A stretch of DNA of 16,515 nt from UBA6136 sp964386975. Lineage in GTDB: Bacteria > Pseudomonadota > Gammaproteobacteria > Methylococcales > Methylococcaceae. The notes under the pieces were generated by a model, which had not been told where the DNA came from, made no database searches, and saw only the letters and a list, made by a program, of their open reading frames with translations. A program made the position numbers and the translations under genes. Shown in pieces: positions 4,259 through 10,722 of the stretch (its first letter is position 1; the number at the start of each line of letters is the position of its first letter). The stretch lies in NCBI GenBank assembly GCA_964386975.1, contig CAYLUS010000044.1:1-16515 (forward strand). Reading direction: 5' to 3'.

Positions 4259-6491
4259 AAGGGTCGTGAATAAAGTTCTCGAAGCGGGTGTACTGGCCAA
4301 GAAAGGTCAGACGCGTCGTGCCGATTGGGCCATTACGCTGTTTCGCAATGATGATCTCGGCCGAACCTTTGTCCGTAGTGTCCTTGTTATAGACCTCATC
4401 GCGGTAGATGAAGACAATCAGATCCGCATCCTGTTCGATGGCTCCCGAGTTATGACTGACGATTCCATCGGCCAGCCAAGAGGCGGGTCCCGGGACAGTC
4501 AGGTCAAAGACATCTTCCTCGCCAGCAGGTTCGATTCGGATCAGGCGGTCCCAGTAGAGTTCGGTGGTGGGTTCAGGGTGATTCGGTGTCTTGGGGGCGG
4601 AATTGCACACGGACTGAGTCACCCTACCGATCGCCTGATGGGTAAATCGCTGCTCTGATTGCTCAGACCGATGCCTCATCTCACGCAGTAAGAGCGCGCT
4701 TACTTCAGGGCCGCGAGCGGCGAGGAACCAGCTAAGATCGCCGCTGGATGTGATGAAATGCGCGACTTGCGCCACGATTCCGAGGCGGAGCCAGAGTGCG
4801 GCCAGATCCATGATCAGCGTCTGACTTGGGCTTGTGAAAAGAAGGTGATCGGCGAAGGCGCGATTCTGTGCCCCGCAGAGCACCTTGAGGTAGAGTGCAA
4901 TCTGGCTTCTTCTGAGTCGAAATACAGTCTCTGGAACATGGGCATCCGGGCATTGGATTTCCAGTCCTTCTGCAGTTGCGATGACCGTCTGATCTGTCCA
5001 CTCGGTCGGCTGTCGAGTTTCGGGGAGTTGTCGTGAGAGGGCAATCCGATCCCCCGCCTTTAGCGCCCCGAGCATTTTCCAACCCGTGTCGGTGTAAACC
5101 CGGTGTTTTGCGGTTGCCCTCAGGCTGCGCCCGCTTGCCAGTGAGATTTTCAAAAGCGGTTTGGGTCCGACTTTCCAGACCACCTCGGCTTCCGCCTCGA
5201 CGATGGTCTGATCCGCCGACATTGCAAGGACCCGTGGGGATGTTCCTACCAAATCCCGAATCGGGATGCGGCTGCCGTTGGCCAGGCAGACGAGCGTATC
5301 GCCCGTTACACACTCTCTTAGATCCGACATGATGGGGCGCTTGTTGGGTCGCTGCTCCAGGCTCCGGTTCAACTGCGAGAGCGCGACAACCGGCGTGTTG
5401 AGCTCTTTCGCAAGGCCTTTGAGTTGTCGTGAAATATCCGATATTTCGTTGACGCGGCTCTCAGAGCCGGGTGACTGCATGAGCTGCAAATAGTCGAGAA
5501 CGATGAGGCCGAGTTTGCCATTGTTTTCCCGGGCCAAGCGGCGACAGCGAGCGCGCACCTCGGTGGGAGTCATCGCCGGAGTATCATCGATGTAGAGTTT
5601 GGTCTCGGCCAAAATCGCGAAAGCCGAAGTCATTCGGGGCCATTCATCATCCTCAAGCTTCCCCGTTCTGACCCGATGCTGGTCAATCCGGCCGAGCGAA
5701 GAGATCATACGCATGGCCAGTTGCTCTCCGGGCATTTCCATGCTGAAGACCGCGACCGGGAGTTGTTCCTTGATGGCCACATGTTCGGCAATATTCATGG
5801 CGAATGTGGTTTTTCCCATCGAGGGTCGACCCGCGACAATGATCAGGTCGGAATTCTGAAGGCCCGATGTCATCTCATCAAAATCGGCAAACCCGGTGCT
5901 CGCCCCAGTAATGTGGCCATCCTGCTGGAACAGTGTTTCGATCCGATCGATGGCCTTGGCAAGCAGGGGCTTGATAGGGCTGAAGCCGCTGCCTTTGCGC
6001 CGATACTGATCGGCGATCCGAAACACAGTCTGTTCGGCAGATTCAATCAGCTGAATGGTTTCCCGTCCCTGCGGGTGATAGGCCAGATCGGCAATTTCAC
6101 TTCCTGATGTGATCAACTGCCTCAGGATGGATTTCTCCCGGACAATATTTGCATACGCCTCAATGTTGGCCGCACTTGGCGTTTCTTTGGCCAGCGTTGC
6201 AAGGTAGGCGAGTCCCCCGCACTCCTCAAGCCACCCCAACTGCTCAAGCGCTTCTGAAAGCGTGATGACATCCATTGGCGACTGTTTGTCGGAGAGAATC
6301 CGGATTCCCCGATAGATCAACTGATGATCGCGTCGGTAGAAATCCTCCTCGATGAGTATCTCCGCCACCTTATCCCAAGCCAGCTTGTCGAGCATCAAGG
6401 CGCCGATGACCGATTGTTCCGCCGATATCGAATAGGGCGGAATCTTCAGTGACTCGAGATTTTCCTGAGACTTGCGGGATCGTTCGGCCAT
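4239..6491 (-). CDS. dnaB: Replicative DNA helicase DnaB containing an intein
   Basis: A 750-codon frame encodes the hexameric 5'-3' helicase of the replication fork, interrupted by an intein. Residues about 19-125 are the DnaB N-terminal domain. Residues 195-393 hold the RecA-like ATPase core: Walker A GRPSMGKTT at 221-229, the FSMEMP block at 249-254, Walker B LIVLDYLQLM at 329-338, and KELNTPVVALSQLNR at 362-376. The frame then enters the intein after SDLRE (389-393) and resumes at 682 with SGAIEQDADLIVFIYRDE. Removing the intein leaves 462 residues, the normal family length, and restores the motif SDLRE-SGAIEQDAD. The gene sits 24 bp after hldE and overlaps alr. No clear ribosome-binding site precedes the ATG. 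Since DnaB is essential, efficient splicing is expected. Confidence 0.97.
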   Translation of the reverse strand: MAERSRKSQENLESLKIPPYSISAEQSVIGALMLDKLAWDKVAEILIEEDFYRRDHQLIYRGIRILSDKQSPMDVITLSEALEQLGWLEECGGLAYLATLAKETPSAANIEAYANIVREKSILRQLITSGSEIADLAYHPQGRETIQLIESAEQTVFRIADQYRRKGSGFSPIKPLLAKAIDRIETLFQQDGHITGASTGFADFDEMTSGLQNSDLIIVAGRPSMGKTTFAMNIAEHVAIKEQLPVAVFSMEMPGEQLAMRMISSLGRIDQHRVRTGKLEDDEWPRMTSAFAILAETKLYIDDTPAMTPTEVRARCRRLARENNGKLGLIVLDYLQLMQSPGSESRVNEISDISRQLKGLAKELNTPVVALSQLNRSLEQRPNKRPIMSDLRECVTGDTLVCLANGSRIPIRDLVGTSPRVLAMSADQTIVEAEAEVVWKVGPKPLLKISLASGRSLRATAKHRVYTDTGWKMLGALKAGDRIALSRQLPETRQPTEWTDQTVIATAEGLEIQCPDAHVPETVFRLRRSQIALYLKVLCGAQNRAFADHLLFTSPSQTLIMDLAALWLRLGIVAQVAHFITSSGDLSWFLAARGPEVSALLLREMRHRSEQSEQRFTHQAIGRVTQSVCNSAPKTPNHPEPTTELYWDRLIRIEPAGEEDVFDLTVPGPASWLADGIVSHNSGAIEQDADLIVFIYRDEVYNKDTTDKGSAEIIIAKQRNGPIGTTRLTFLGQYTRFENFIHDPYAGESY
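4449..5312 (-). other. In-frame DnaB intein (288 residues, DnaB residues 394-681)
   Basis: The insert starts with Cys (TGT at 5310-5312) and ends with His-Asn, followed by Ser as the first C-extein residue. Block A is CVTGDTLVCLANGSRIP. Block B contains T460-x-x-H463 (RATAKHRVYT), followed by DTGWKMLGALKAGDRIA. Block F is EEDVFDLTVPGP and block G is ADGIVSHN/S. All nucleophiles needed for the standard splicing pathway (Cys1, terminal Asn, Ser+1) and the penultimate His are present. In block F the segment after VPGP reads ASW, where many DnaB inteins have a His-Asn-Phe type sequence. The length lies between mini-inteins (about 135-160) and full inteins with an endonuclease (about 400). The site lies in the conserved SDLRE/SG motif, which is a known intein hot spot in DnaB. 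Confidence 0.95.
4710..4949 (-). pseudogene. Relic of a LAGLIDADG homing endonuclease inside the DnaB intein
   Basis: Intein residues corresponding to DnaB positions about 515-594 resemble, by eye, the second half of the LAGLIDADG endonuclease found in DnaB inteins: a VPETVFRLRRSQIALYLKVL segment (519-538), then FTSPSQTLIMDLAALWLRLGI (552-572) in the place of the usual post-motif helix. Where an active enzyme has an acidic residue and glycine at the end of the helix (pattern like ...L-x-A-T-D-G), this one reads CGAQNR, so the catalytic aspartate is lost. No first LAGLIDADG helix is visible between block B and this part; only about 30 residues (482-514) remain there. I infer a decayed, internally deleted endonuclease, based on memory of family patterns rather than an alignment. 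Confidence 0.6.
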
Positions 6492-6515
6492 GGTGGGTAT
6501 TGGATCAGACGTGGG

Positions 6516-7952
6516 CTAGGTCCGGCGTTCCCGCCTGGCATTGATTTTTTCGATCAGGCCGGTAGTGGAGTGGCCCTCGATGAATGGAAGAATCTGGACT
6601 TCACCGCCCCGGGCCAGGACATGATCGTGACCTGCGATACTCTCGATGGCGGTATAGTCGCCTCCCTTGACCAGGATATCGGGTCCCAGGAGCCCGATGG
6701 CATCCCGTGGGGTATCCTCATCAAACGGGGTTACCCAGTCAACGCACTCAAGCGCCGACAACAGGGTCATGCGATGATCGAGTGCATTGATCGGACGCTC
6801 CGGACCTTTGAGGCGCTGAACCGATGCATCGCTATTGACCAGGACCACCAGCCGGTCGCCGAGGGCGCGTGCTCTTTGCAGGTAATCGACGTGTCCTGGA
6901 TGCAGGATGTCGAAGCAACCGTTGGTCAGGACGATACGCTCCCCTTTTTTTTGGGCGGATTCAATCAAGGGCTTCAGCGCTTTTAGGCTGAGCGCCCCCC
7001 GATCGGGGCTTCTCTGGCCGTGCAGTGCCGCCATCAGTTCTGAGGATGTCGGGGTTGCCGTTCCGAGCTTACCAACCACGATACCGGCTGCAGTATTGGC
7101 AATACGCGTGGAATCTGCCAGATTGAGGCCTCCTGCCAGACAGCTTGCAAGGCTTGCGATGACCGTGTCGCCGGCACCAGTCACGTCATAGACTTCTTTC
7201 GCCAATGCCGGAAGATGCAGAGCCGGCTGATCTTTTTGAAGCAGCGTCATGCCTTCGTCGCCCCGGGTAATTAAAAGGCCCTCAAGCTGCAGTTGGTCAC
7301 GAAGTTGCACGCCTTTTTCAACGAGTGCAGCGAGACTTTCGCAACGACCTGCTACGCGCTCGAATTCAGATCGGTTCGGCGTCATGAGTGTTGCATGCCG
7401 GTAACGCTCAAAGTCCGTGCCCTTGGGGTCAACCAGAACCGGCTTGCCACAGGCACGGGCAGCGCTGATCAGATCGGTCGTATCCTCAAGTGTGCCTTTG
7501 CCATAGTCCGAGAGGACCACGACTTGCGCTTGCTCGAGTGATTCCAGGTACAAGGCCTTCAGATTTTCGAAGTCTTCACCCGCAAAGCCCTCTTCAAAGT
7601 CAAGGCGAATCAGTTGCTGGTGACGGCTTAATACCCGAAGTTTGGTGATCGTGGGGCGGTTGCCTGATTTTCGAATTCGGCAGTCAACACCGGCGTTCGT
7701 GAGGAGAGTGATCAGGGATTCGCCCGCCTCGTCATTGCCGCTGTGCGCGACCAGACGGACTTTTGCACCCAGCGCCGCAATATTGAGGGCAACGTTGCCT
7801 GCACCACCGGCACGCTCCTCGATCTGTTCGACCTTGACGACCGGGACCGGGGCTTCTGGCGAGATGCGGGAGGTGCCGCCATGCCAATAGCGATCAAGCA
7901 TGAGATCACCGGCCACGAGCACGCGACAGTCCGAAAATACGGGGAGTTTCAT
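6516..7952 (-). CDS. hldE: Bifunctional heptose 7-phosphate kinase / heptose 1-phosphate adenylyltransferase
   Basis: HldE makes ADP-heptose for the LPS inner core: the N-terminal ribokinase-like domain phosphorylates D-glycero-beta-D-manno-heptose 7-phosphate, and the C-terminal nucleotidyltransferase adds AMP. From ATG 7952 the protein has 478 residues, the same as the two-domain family (E. coli about 477). Kinase landmarks: DLMLDRYWHG (16-25), RISPEAPVPVV (29-39), RAGGAGNVALN and the catalytic DVTGAGDT (256-263). Transferase landmarks: LTNGCFDILHPGH (342-354), with the HxGH motif at 351-354, and VKGGDY (428-433). The frame is open upstream to 8027, but those 25 residues fall before the conserved start. 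The gene follows the Bax-inhibitor-like gene after a 94-bp gap holding a 10-bp inverted repeat and precedes dnaB by 24 bp. Confidence 0.97.
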   Translation of the reverse strand: MKLPVFSDCRVLVAGDLMLDRYWHGGTSRISPEAPVPVVKVEQIEERAGGAGNVALNIAALGAKVRLVAHSGNDEAGESLITLLTNAGVDCRIRKSGNRPTITKLRVLSRHQQLIRLDFEEGFAGEDFENLKALYLESLEQAQVVVLSDYGKGTLEDTTDLISAARACGKPVLVDPKGTDFERYRHATLMTPNRSEFERVAGRCESLAALVEKGVQLRDQLQLEGLLITRGDEGMTLLQKDQPALHLPALAKEVYDVTGAGDTVIASLASCLAGGLNLADSTRIANTAAGIVVGKLGTATPTSSELMAALHGQRSPDRGALSLKALKPLIESAQKKGERIVLTNGCFDILHPGHVDYLQRARALGDRLVVLVNSDASVQRLKGPERPINALDHRMTLLSALECVDWVTPFDEDTPRDAIGLLGPDILVKGGDYTAIESIAGHDHVLARGGEVQILPFIEGHSTTGLIEKINARRERRT

Positions 7953-7958
7953 GTTGGA

Positions 7959-8001
7959 AGGGGCGCCTGAATACACTCTAGAGCATATCATAGGCGCCCC
8001 T
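7959..8001. promoter_or_regulatory. 10-bp perfect inverted repeat just upstream of hldE, bracketing a TATGAT
   Basis: Arms AGGGGCGCCT (7959-7968) and AGGCGCCCCT (7992-8001) are perfect complements around a 23-bp centre. On the minus strand the second arm ends six bases before the hldE ATG, in the place of the ribosome-binding site, and no other clear Shine-Dalgarno sequence is visible. TATGAT on the minus strand (7987-7992) lies between the arms and could be a -10 element. The repeat could be an operator (arm centres about 33 bp, or three helical turns, apart), a terminator of the upstream gene, or a leader hairpin hiding the start site. Confidence 0.5.
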
Positions 8002-8046
8002 CGGAAACAGGGCCTCGGGGGCCCCATTCGTGAGCTTCAGCGAGGG

Positions 8047-8724
8047 TCAGTCATCGCCTTGAAGGACCCCGAATAGATGCAGCAGACTGGTGAACAGATT
8101 GTAGATCGTTACATAGAGGCTCAGGGTCGCCAATATATAGTTCGTCTCACCGCCATGCACAATCTGACTGGTTTCGAAAAGAATCATGCCAGACATCAGG
8201 ATCACAAAAAGGGCAGAGACCGCAAGAGATAGGGTGGTCAAACCCGGGATGAAGACCGCCGCAAGTCCAGCCAGAAACGCAACCAAAATCCCGGCACTCA
8301 ACAGGCCCCCCAGGAAACTAAAGTCTTTGCGGGAGACGAGTGCGTAGGCCGAGAGGCCGACAAAAGTAAGCCCGGTGCCACCGAGGGAGAGCATCACCAG
8401 CGTGCCGCCATTGGCGTAGTGGCCGATGTAAGCGTTCAATATGGGGCCGAGGGTCATACCCATGAAACCGGTCAGGGCGAACAGCCAGACCAGACCCCAT
8501 GCCGAATTTTGATAGCGATTGATCAGGTAGAAAAGCCCGAAGTATCCGACAAGCGTGACAATAGCACCCGGGTAAGGCAGTTCCAGGACCATTGAAGCTG
8601 CAGCTGCAAAGGCGCTGAACAGCAAGGTCAGGGACAGCAGGGCATAGGTGTTGCGAAGGACGCGGTTGGTAGCAAGTGCATCGCTGATTGGCCGACGTCG
8701 CGTCAAAATGGATGTATTTTGCAT
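8047..8724 (-). CDS. Bax inhibitor-1 / YccA-family integral membrane protein
   Basis: A 225-residue, strongly hydrophobic protein with about seven membrane segments, starting after a short charged N-terminus (MQNTSILTRRRP). Family features are the early RVLRNTYALLSLTLLFSA stretch, the AYIGHY and GLTFVGLSAYALVSRKDFSFLGG region, and the last segments with FETSQIVHGGETNYILA, ending in a short acidic tail. Bacterial members of the TMBIM/BI-1 family include YccA, an inhibitor and substrate of FtsH, and pH-sensitive calcium-leak proteins; which role applies here is unknown. It is the first gene of the minus-strand group leading to hldE and dnaB, and diverges from the Tim44-like gene with a 174-bp shared upstream region. 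Confidence 0.9.
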   Translation of the reverse strand: MQNTSILTRRRPISDALATNRVLRNTYALLSLTLLFSAFAAAASMVLELPYPGAIVTLVGYFGLFYLINRYQNSAWGLVWLFALTGFMGMTLGPILNAYIGHYANGGTLVMLSLGGTGLTFVGLSAYALVSRKDFSFLGGLLSAGILVAFLAGLAAVFIPGLTTLSLAVSALFVILMSGMILFETSQIVHGGETNYILATLSLYVTIYNLFTSLLHLFGVLQGDD

Positions 8725-8747
8725 ATGATGGCTCTCGAAAATTGAAC

Positions 8748-8759
8748 TAGTAATTACTA
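8748..8759. promoter_or_regulatory. 12-bp perfect palindrome in the divergent intergenic region
   Basis: TAGTAATTACTA is a perfect 12-bp palindrome lying 23 bp upstream of the ATG of the Bax-inhibitor-like gene, in the 174-bp region it shares with the Tim44-like gene. An AT-rich palindrome here could be a regulator binding site or chance. Toward the + strand gene, TTGAAT (8823-8828) and CAAAAT (8845-8850), 16 bases apart, are a weak candidate promoter. Confidence 0.3.
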
Positions 8760-8898
8760 TGACTCGTCCATACTAACGTAAGTTCGTTGGCCTGCGAAAA
8801 CAACCCTCAGTGCTTATAGGACTTGAATTTTTGGTCCAACGACTCAAAATCAGTGATTGATTTCGGTTTCCGAGTGACAGCCTAACTTAAAGACCTCT

Positions 8899-9852
8899 AT
8901 GAAAACTCAATTCAGTCTAATGCTCCTGACCTTGCTGACCCTGACGCTCAGTCTCGGGTCCTGGTCTGAAGCCTATGCGGCCCGAATGGGTGGCGGCAAA
9001 TCCTTTGGCAGTCGCCCTTCCTACAGTGCCCCTTACCAGCGCAGCACTTCACCGACCAGTCCCGGGTATTCTAGACCGGGCACGGCTGCCCAGCAGCCGG
9101 CCATGTCACCGGCCCAGCAGCGTAACCAGTCTCTCCGCGATGGCCTGGCTCAGCGGAGTGGATTTGGTCGCTTCCTTGGCGGTCTGGCGCTCGGTGGTCT
9201 GCTCGGTGCACTGTTCATGGGAGGTGGTTTTGAGCATATTAATTTCCTCGATATTCTGGTCTTCGCAGGGATCGCCTTCCTGCTGATGAAGATGTTTGCC
9301 GCTCGCAGGGACCGAGCGCAAGGTGTGTTCTCGACCCCACAGCAGGCTCATTTTGAGGGCGACCGGCAGGACAATAGCTATCAGCGCCAGTCCAATTCGA
9401 ACCCCGCTGGGTTTGATACCGACATCTTCGCTCGCAAGGGAGGAGCGCCGCAGTCACCCGAATCAGTAGTGATGCCGAGTGATTTCGATGCGCCAGCGTT
9501 CATTGATGGGGCCAAAAATGCCTACGAAATGATGCAGAAAGCGTGGGATCTCGGTGACCTTGCGGATCTACGCGCCCTGACTACAGACAAGGTGTTTGCC
9601 GAACTTCAAGATCAAATCCGAGCAAGGGGCCAGGTAGCCAACAAAACGGATCTCCTGAAGGTCGATGCTGAAATCCTCGAAGTTCGTGATGTCGGTCCGG
9701 ATCGGGAAGTTGCGGTCCTGTTCGATGTGCTGATGCGCGAGGATCCCAGCGCACGTCCCTCCCAAGTTCGGGAGGTCTGGCACTTCACCCGGGCACATGC
9801 AAGCCGCCAGCCGACCTGGTTCCTTGATGGGATCCAACAGCTCGAGGATTGA
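8899..9852 (+). CDS. Tim44-like domain membrane protein
   Basis: A 317-residue protein with four parts. A signal peptide or N-terminal membrane segment spans 1-27 (MKTQFSLMLLTLL to AYA/AR). A low-complexity Ser/Pro/Gln/Gly region, including GGGKSFGSR, spans about 30-85. A Gly-rich hydrophobic hairpin spans 90-135 (FLGGLALGGLLGALFMGGG then ILVFAGIAFLLMKMF). A Tim44/MRPL45-like domain spans about 195-317 (FDAPAFIDGAKNAYEMMQKAW to REVWHFTR and WFLDGIQQ). Bacterial Tim44-like (TimA-type) proteins are inner-membrane or periplasmic proteins of uncertain function. No strong ribosome-binding site is seen; the ATG was chosen because it starts the signal sequence. HemJ follows after 73 bp. Confidence 0.85.
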   Translation: MKTQFSLMLLTLLTLTLSLGSWSEAYAARMGGGKSFGSRPSYSAPYQRSTSPTSPGYSRPGTAAQQPAMSPAQQRNQSLRDGLAQRSGFGRFLGGLALGGLLGALFMGGGFEHINFLDILVFAGIAFLLMKMFAARRDRAQGVFSTPQQAHFEGDRQDNSYQRQSNSNPAGFDTDIFARKGGAPQSPESVVMPSDFDAPAFIDGAKNAYEMMQKAWDLGDLADLRALTTDKVFAELQDQIRARGQVANKTDLLKVDAEILEVRDVGPDREVAVLFDVLMREDPSARPSQVREVWHFTRAHASRQPTWFLDGIQQLED

Positions 9853-9871
9853 TGGATCCGATCCGCCCATG

Positions 9872-9903
9872 GGGCCTGCGTGTCATGTTTGATGGGCAGG
9901 CCC
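9872..9903 (+). repeat. Hairpin between the Tim44-like gene and hemJ
   Basis: GGGCCTGC (9872-9879) pairs perfectly with GCAGGCCC (9896-9903) around a 16-base loop. A second, mutually exclusive pairing GCCCAT (9865-9870) with ATGGGC (9892-9897) is also possible. There is no following T-run, so this is more likely a processing or attenuation element, or chance, than an intrinsic terminator. Confidence 0.35.
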
Positions 9904-9925
9904 TTCGGGTTCGTGGAGGCCAACC

Positions 9926-10348
9926 ATGTGGCTGAAAGCCTGGCATCTCATTTTTATGGTGACCTGGTTTGCTGGCCTCTTCTATCTGCCACGGTTGTTC
10001 GTCTATCACGCCATGGCTAGCGATGCGGTTAGTCGGGAGCGCTTCAAAATCATGGAGCGAAAGCTCTATTGGGGCATCACAACGCCGGGCATGATCCTGA
10101 CCCTCCTGTTCGGCGGCTGGATGCTTCTGGACTATGCATGGGATCTCTATGGCCAGTCGGGTTGGTTGCACGCCAAGCTCAGTCTTCTGGCTGTCCTGGT
10201 GGTGTACCATATCCAGTGTGGTTTTTGGCTTCGAGATTTTCGGAATGACCGGATCCGTCATGGCCATGTCTACTTTCGCTGGATGAATGAAGTGCCGGTC
10301 TTGTTCTTGGTCGGTATAGTTTTACTGGCGGTACTCAAGCCTTTTTGA
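9926..10348 (+). CDS. hemJ: Protoporphyrinogen IX oxidase, HemJ type
   Basis: A 140-residue protein with about four membrane segments. It begins MWLKAWHLIFMVTWFAGLFY and contains LPRLFVYH (21-28), FGGWMLL (62-68), WLHAKLSLLAVLVVYH (80-95) and FRWMNEVPVLFLVGIVLLAV (117-136). This is the HemJ/UPF0093 family, which oxidises protoporphyrinogen IX to protoporphyrin IX in haem synthesis in bacteria lacking HemG or HemY. H7 is the conserved N-terminal histidine, and K84 probably the conserved lysine; both are thought to matter for haem or substrate handling. A strong GGAGG (9915-9919) six bases before the ATG fixes the start. It is followed 51 bp later by an FmdB-type zinc ribbon. Confidence 0.93.
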   Translation: MWLKAWHLIFMVTWFAGLFYLPRLFVYHAMASDAVSRERFKIMERKLYWGITTPGMILTLLFGGWMLLDYAWDLYGQSGWLHAKLSLLAVLVVYHIQCGFWLRDFRNDRIRHGHVYFRWMNEVPVLFLVGIVLLAVLKPF

Positions 10349-10399
10349 CCGATTCGGCAACCATGCCGGTTCCCTGTAAATTCCTGAAAGAGGGTTCTC

Positions 10400-10633
10400 A
10401 TGCCTACTTATGATTACCAGTGCAACGCATGTTCAAAGCCGTACACGGTGATGCACAAGATCAGCGAGACAGCCCCTGGTTGCCCCGAGTGCGGCAGCTC
10501 CGACATCCGAAAGCTGCTTTCGGCGCCGGCCGTTCACGGAAAATCCAGTGCGTCCTCCTATGAACCTGCCTGTGCATCACCCAGTTTTCAATCGGGTGGC
10601 TGTGGCTCTGGAATGTGCGGTCACAAGCACTGA
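10400..10633 (+). CDS. FmdB-type small zinc-ribbon protein
   Basis: A 77-residue protein starting MPTYDYQCNACSKPYTVMHK, with zinc-ribbon cysteines C8, C11, C28 and C31 (CNAC and CPEC) and the core GCPECGSSDIRKLLSAPAV (27-45). This is the FmdB regulatory-protein family: small proteins of unclear function, at first linked to formamidase/amidase regulation. The C-terminal tail is rich in Gly, Ser, Cys and His (GGCGSGMCGHKH) and could bind additional metal. An AGAGGG ribosome-binding site lies shortly before the ATG. Confidence 0.92.
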   Translation: MPTYDYQCNACSKPYTVMHKISETAPGCPECGSSDIRKLLSAPAVHGKSSASSYEPACASPSFQSGGCGSGMCGHKH

Positions 10634-10643
10634 GAGGGGCAGC

Positions 10644-10665
10644 GGTGGACAGCCCGCTGTCCACC
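10644..10665 (+). terminator. GC-rich hairpin downstream of the FmdB-type gene
   Basis: GGTGGACAG (10644-10652) pairs perfectly with CTGTCCACC (10657-10665) around a CCCG loop, eleven bases after the stop codon. This would be a strong stem, but the following bases (CGTGCTTATC) lack a T-run. It may act as an mRNA-stabilising 3' end or an atypical terminator separating this gene from gspA. Confidence 0.45.
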
Positions 10666-10722
10666 CGTGCTTATCAACAAGCCAATGCCATCGGGATCCA
10701 GGTTCGCTCGGCCTGATCAGGG

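Noticed and set aside
4259..4300. Longer alr with TTG start at 4300
   Set aside because: The extra 14 residues are unlike alanine racemases and lie within dnaB; the ATG at 4258 begins the conserved domain.
4128..4658. 176-codon + strand frame
   Set aside because: It is antisense to alr, the dnaB C-terminus and the intein, and has no domain features.
4732..5313. 193-codon minus-strand frame across the intein
   Set aside because: It is in a different frame from dnaB and its composition (Arg, Gly, Pro rich) is that of a GC-rich shadow. The in-frame intein explains the region.
7953..8027. N-terminal extension of HldE to 8027
   Set aside because: It would translate through the inverted repeat and adds 25 residues absent from the usual 477-residue protein.
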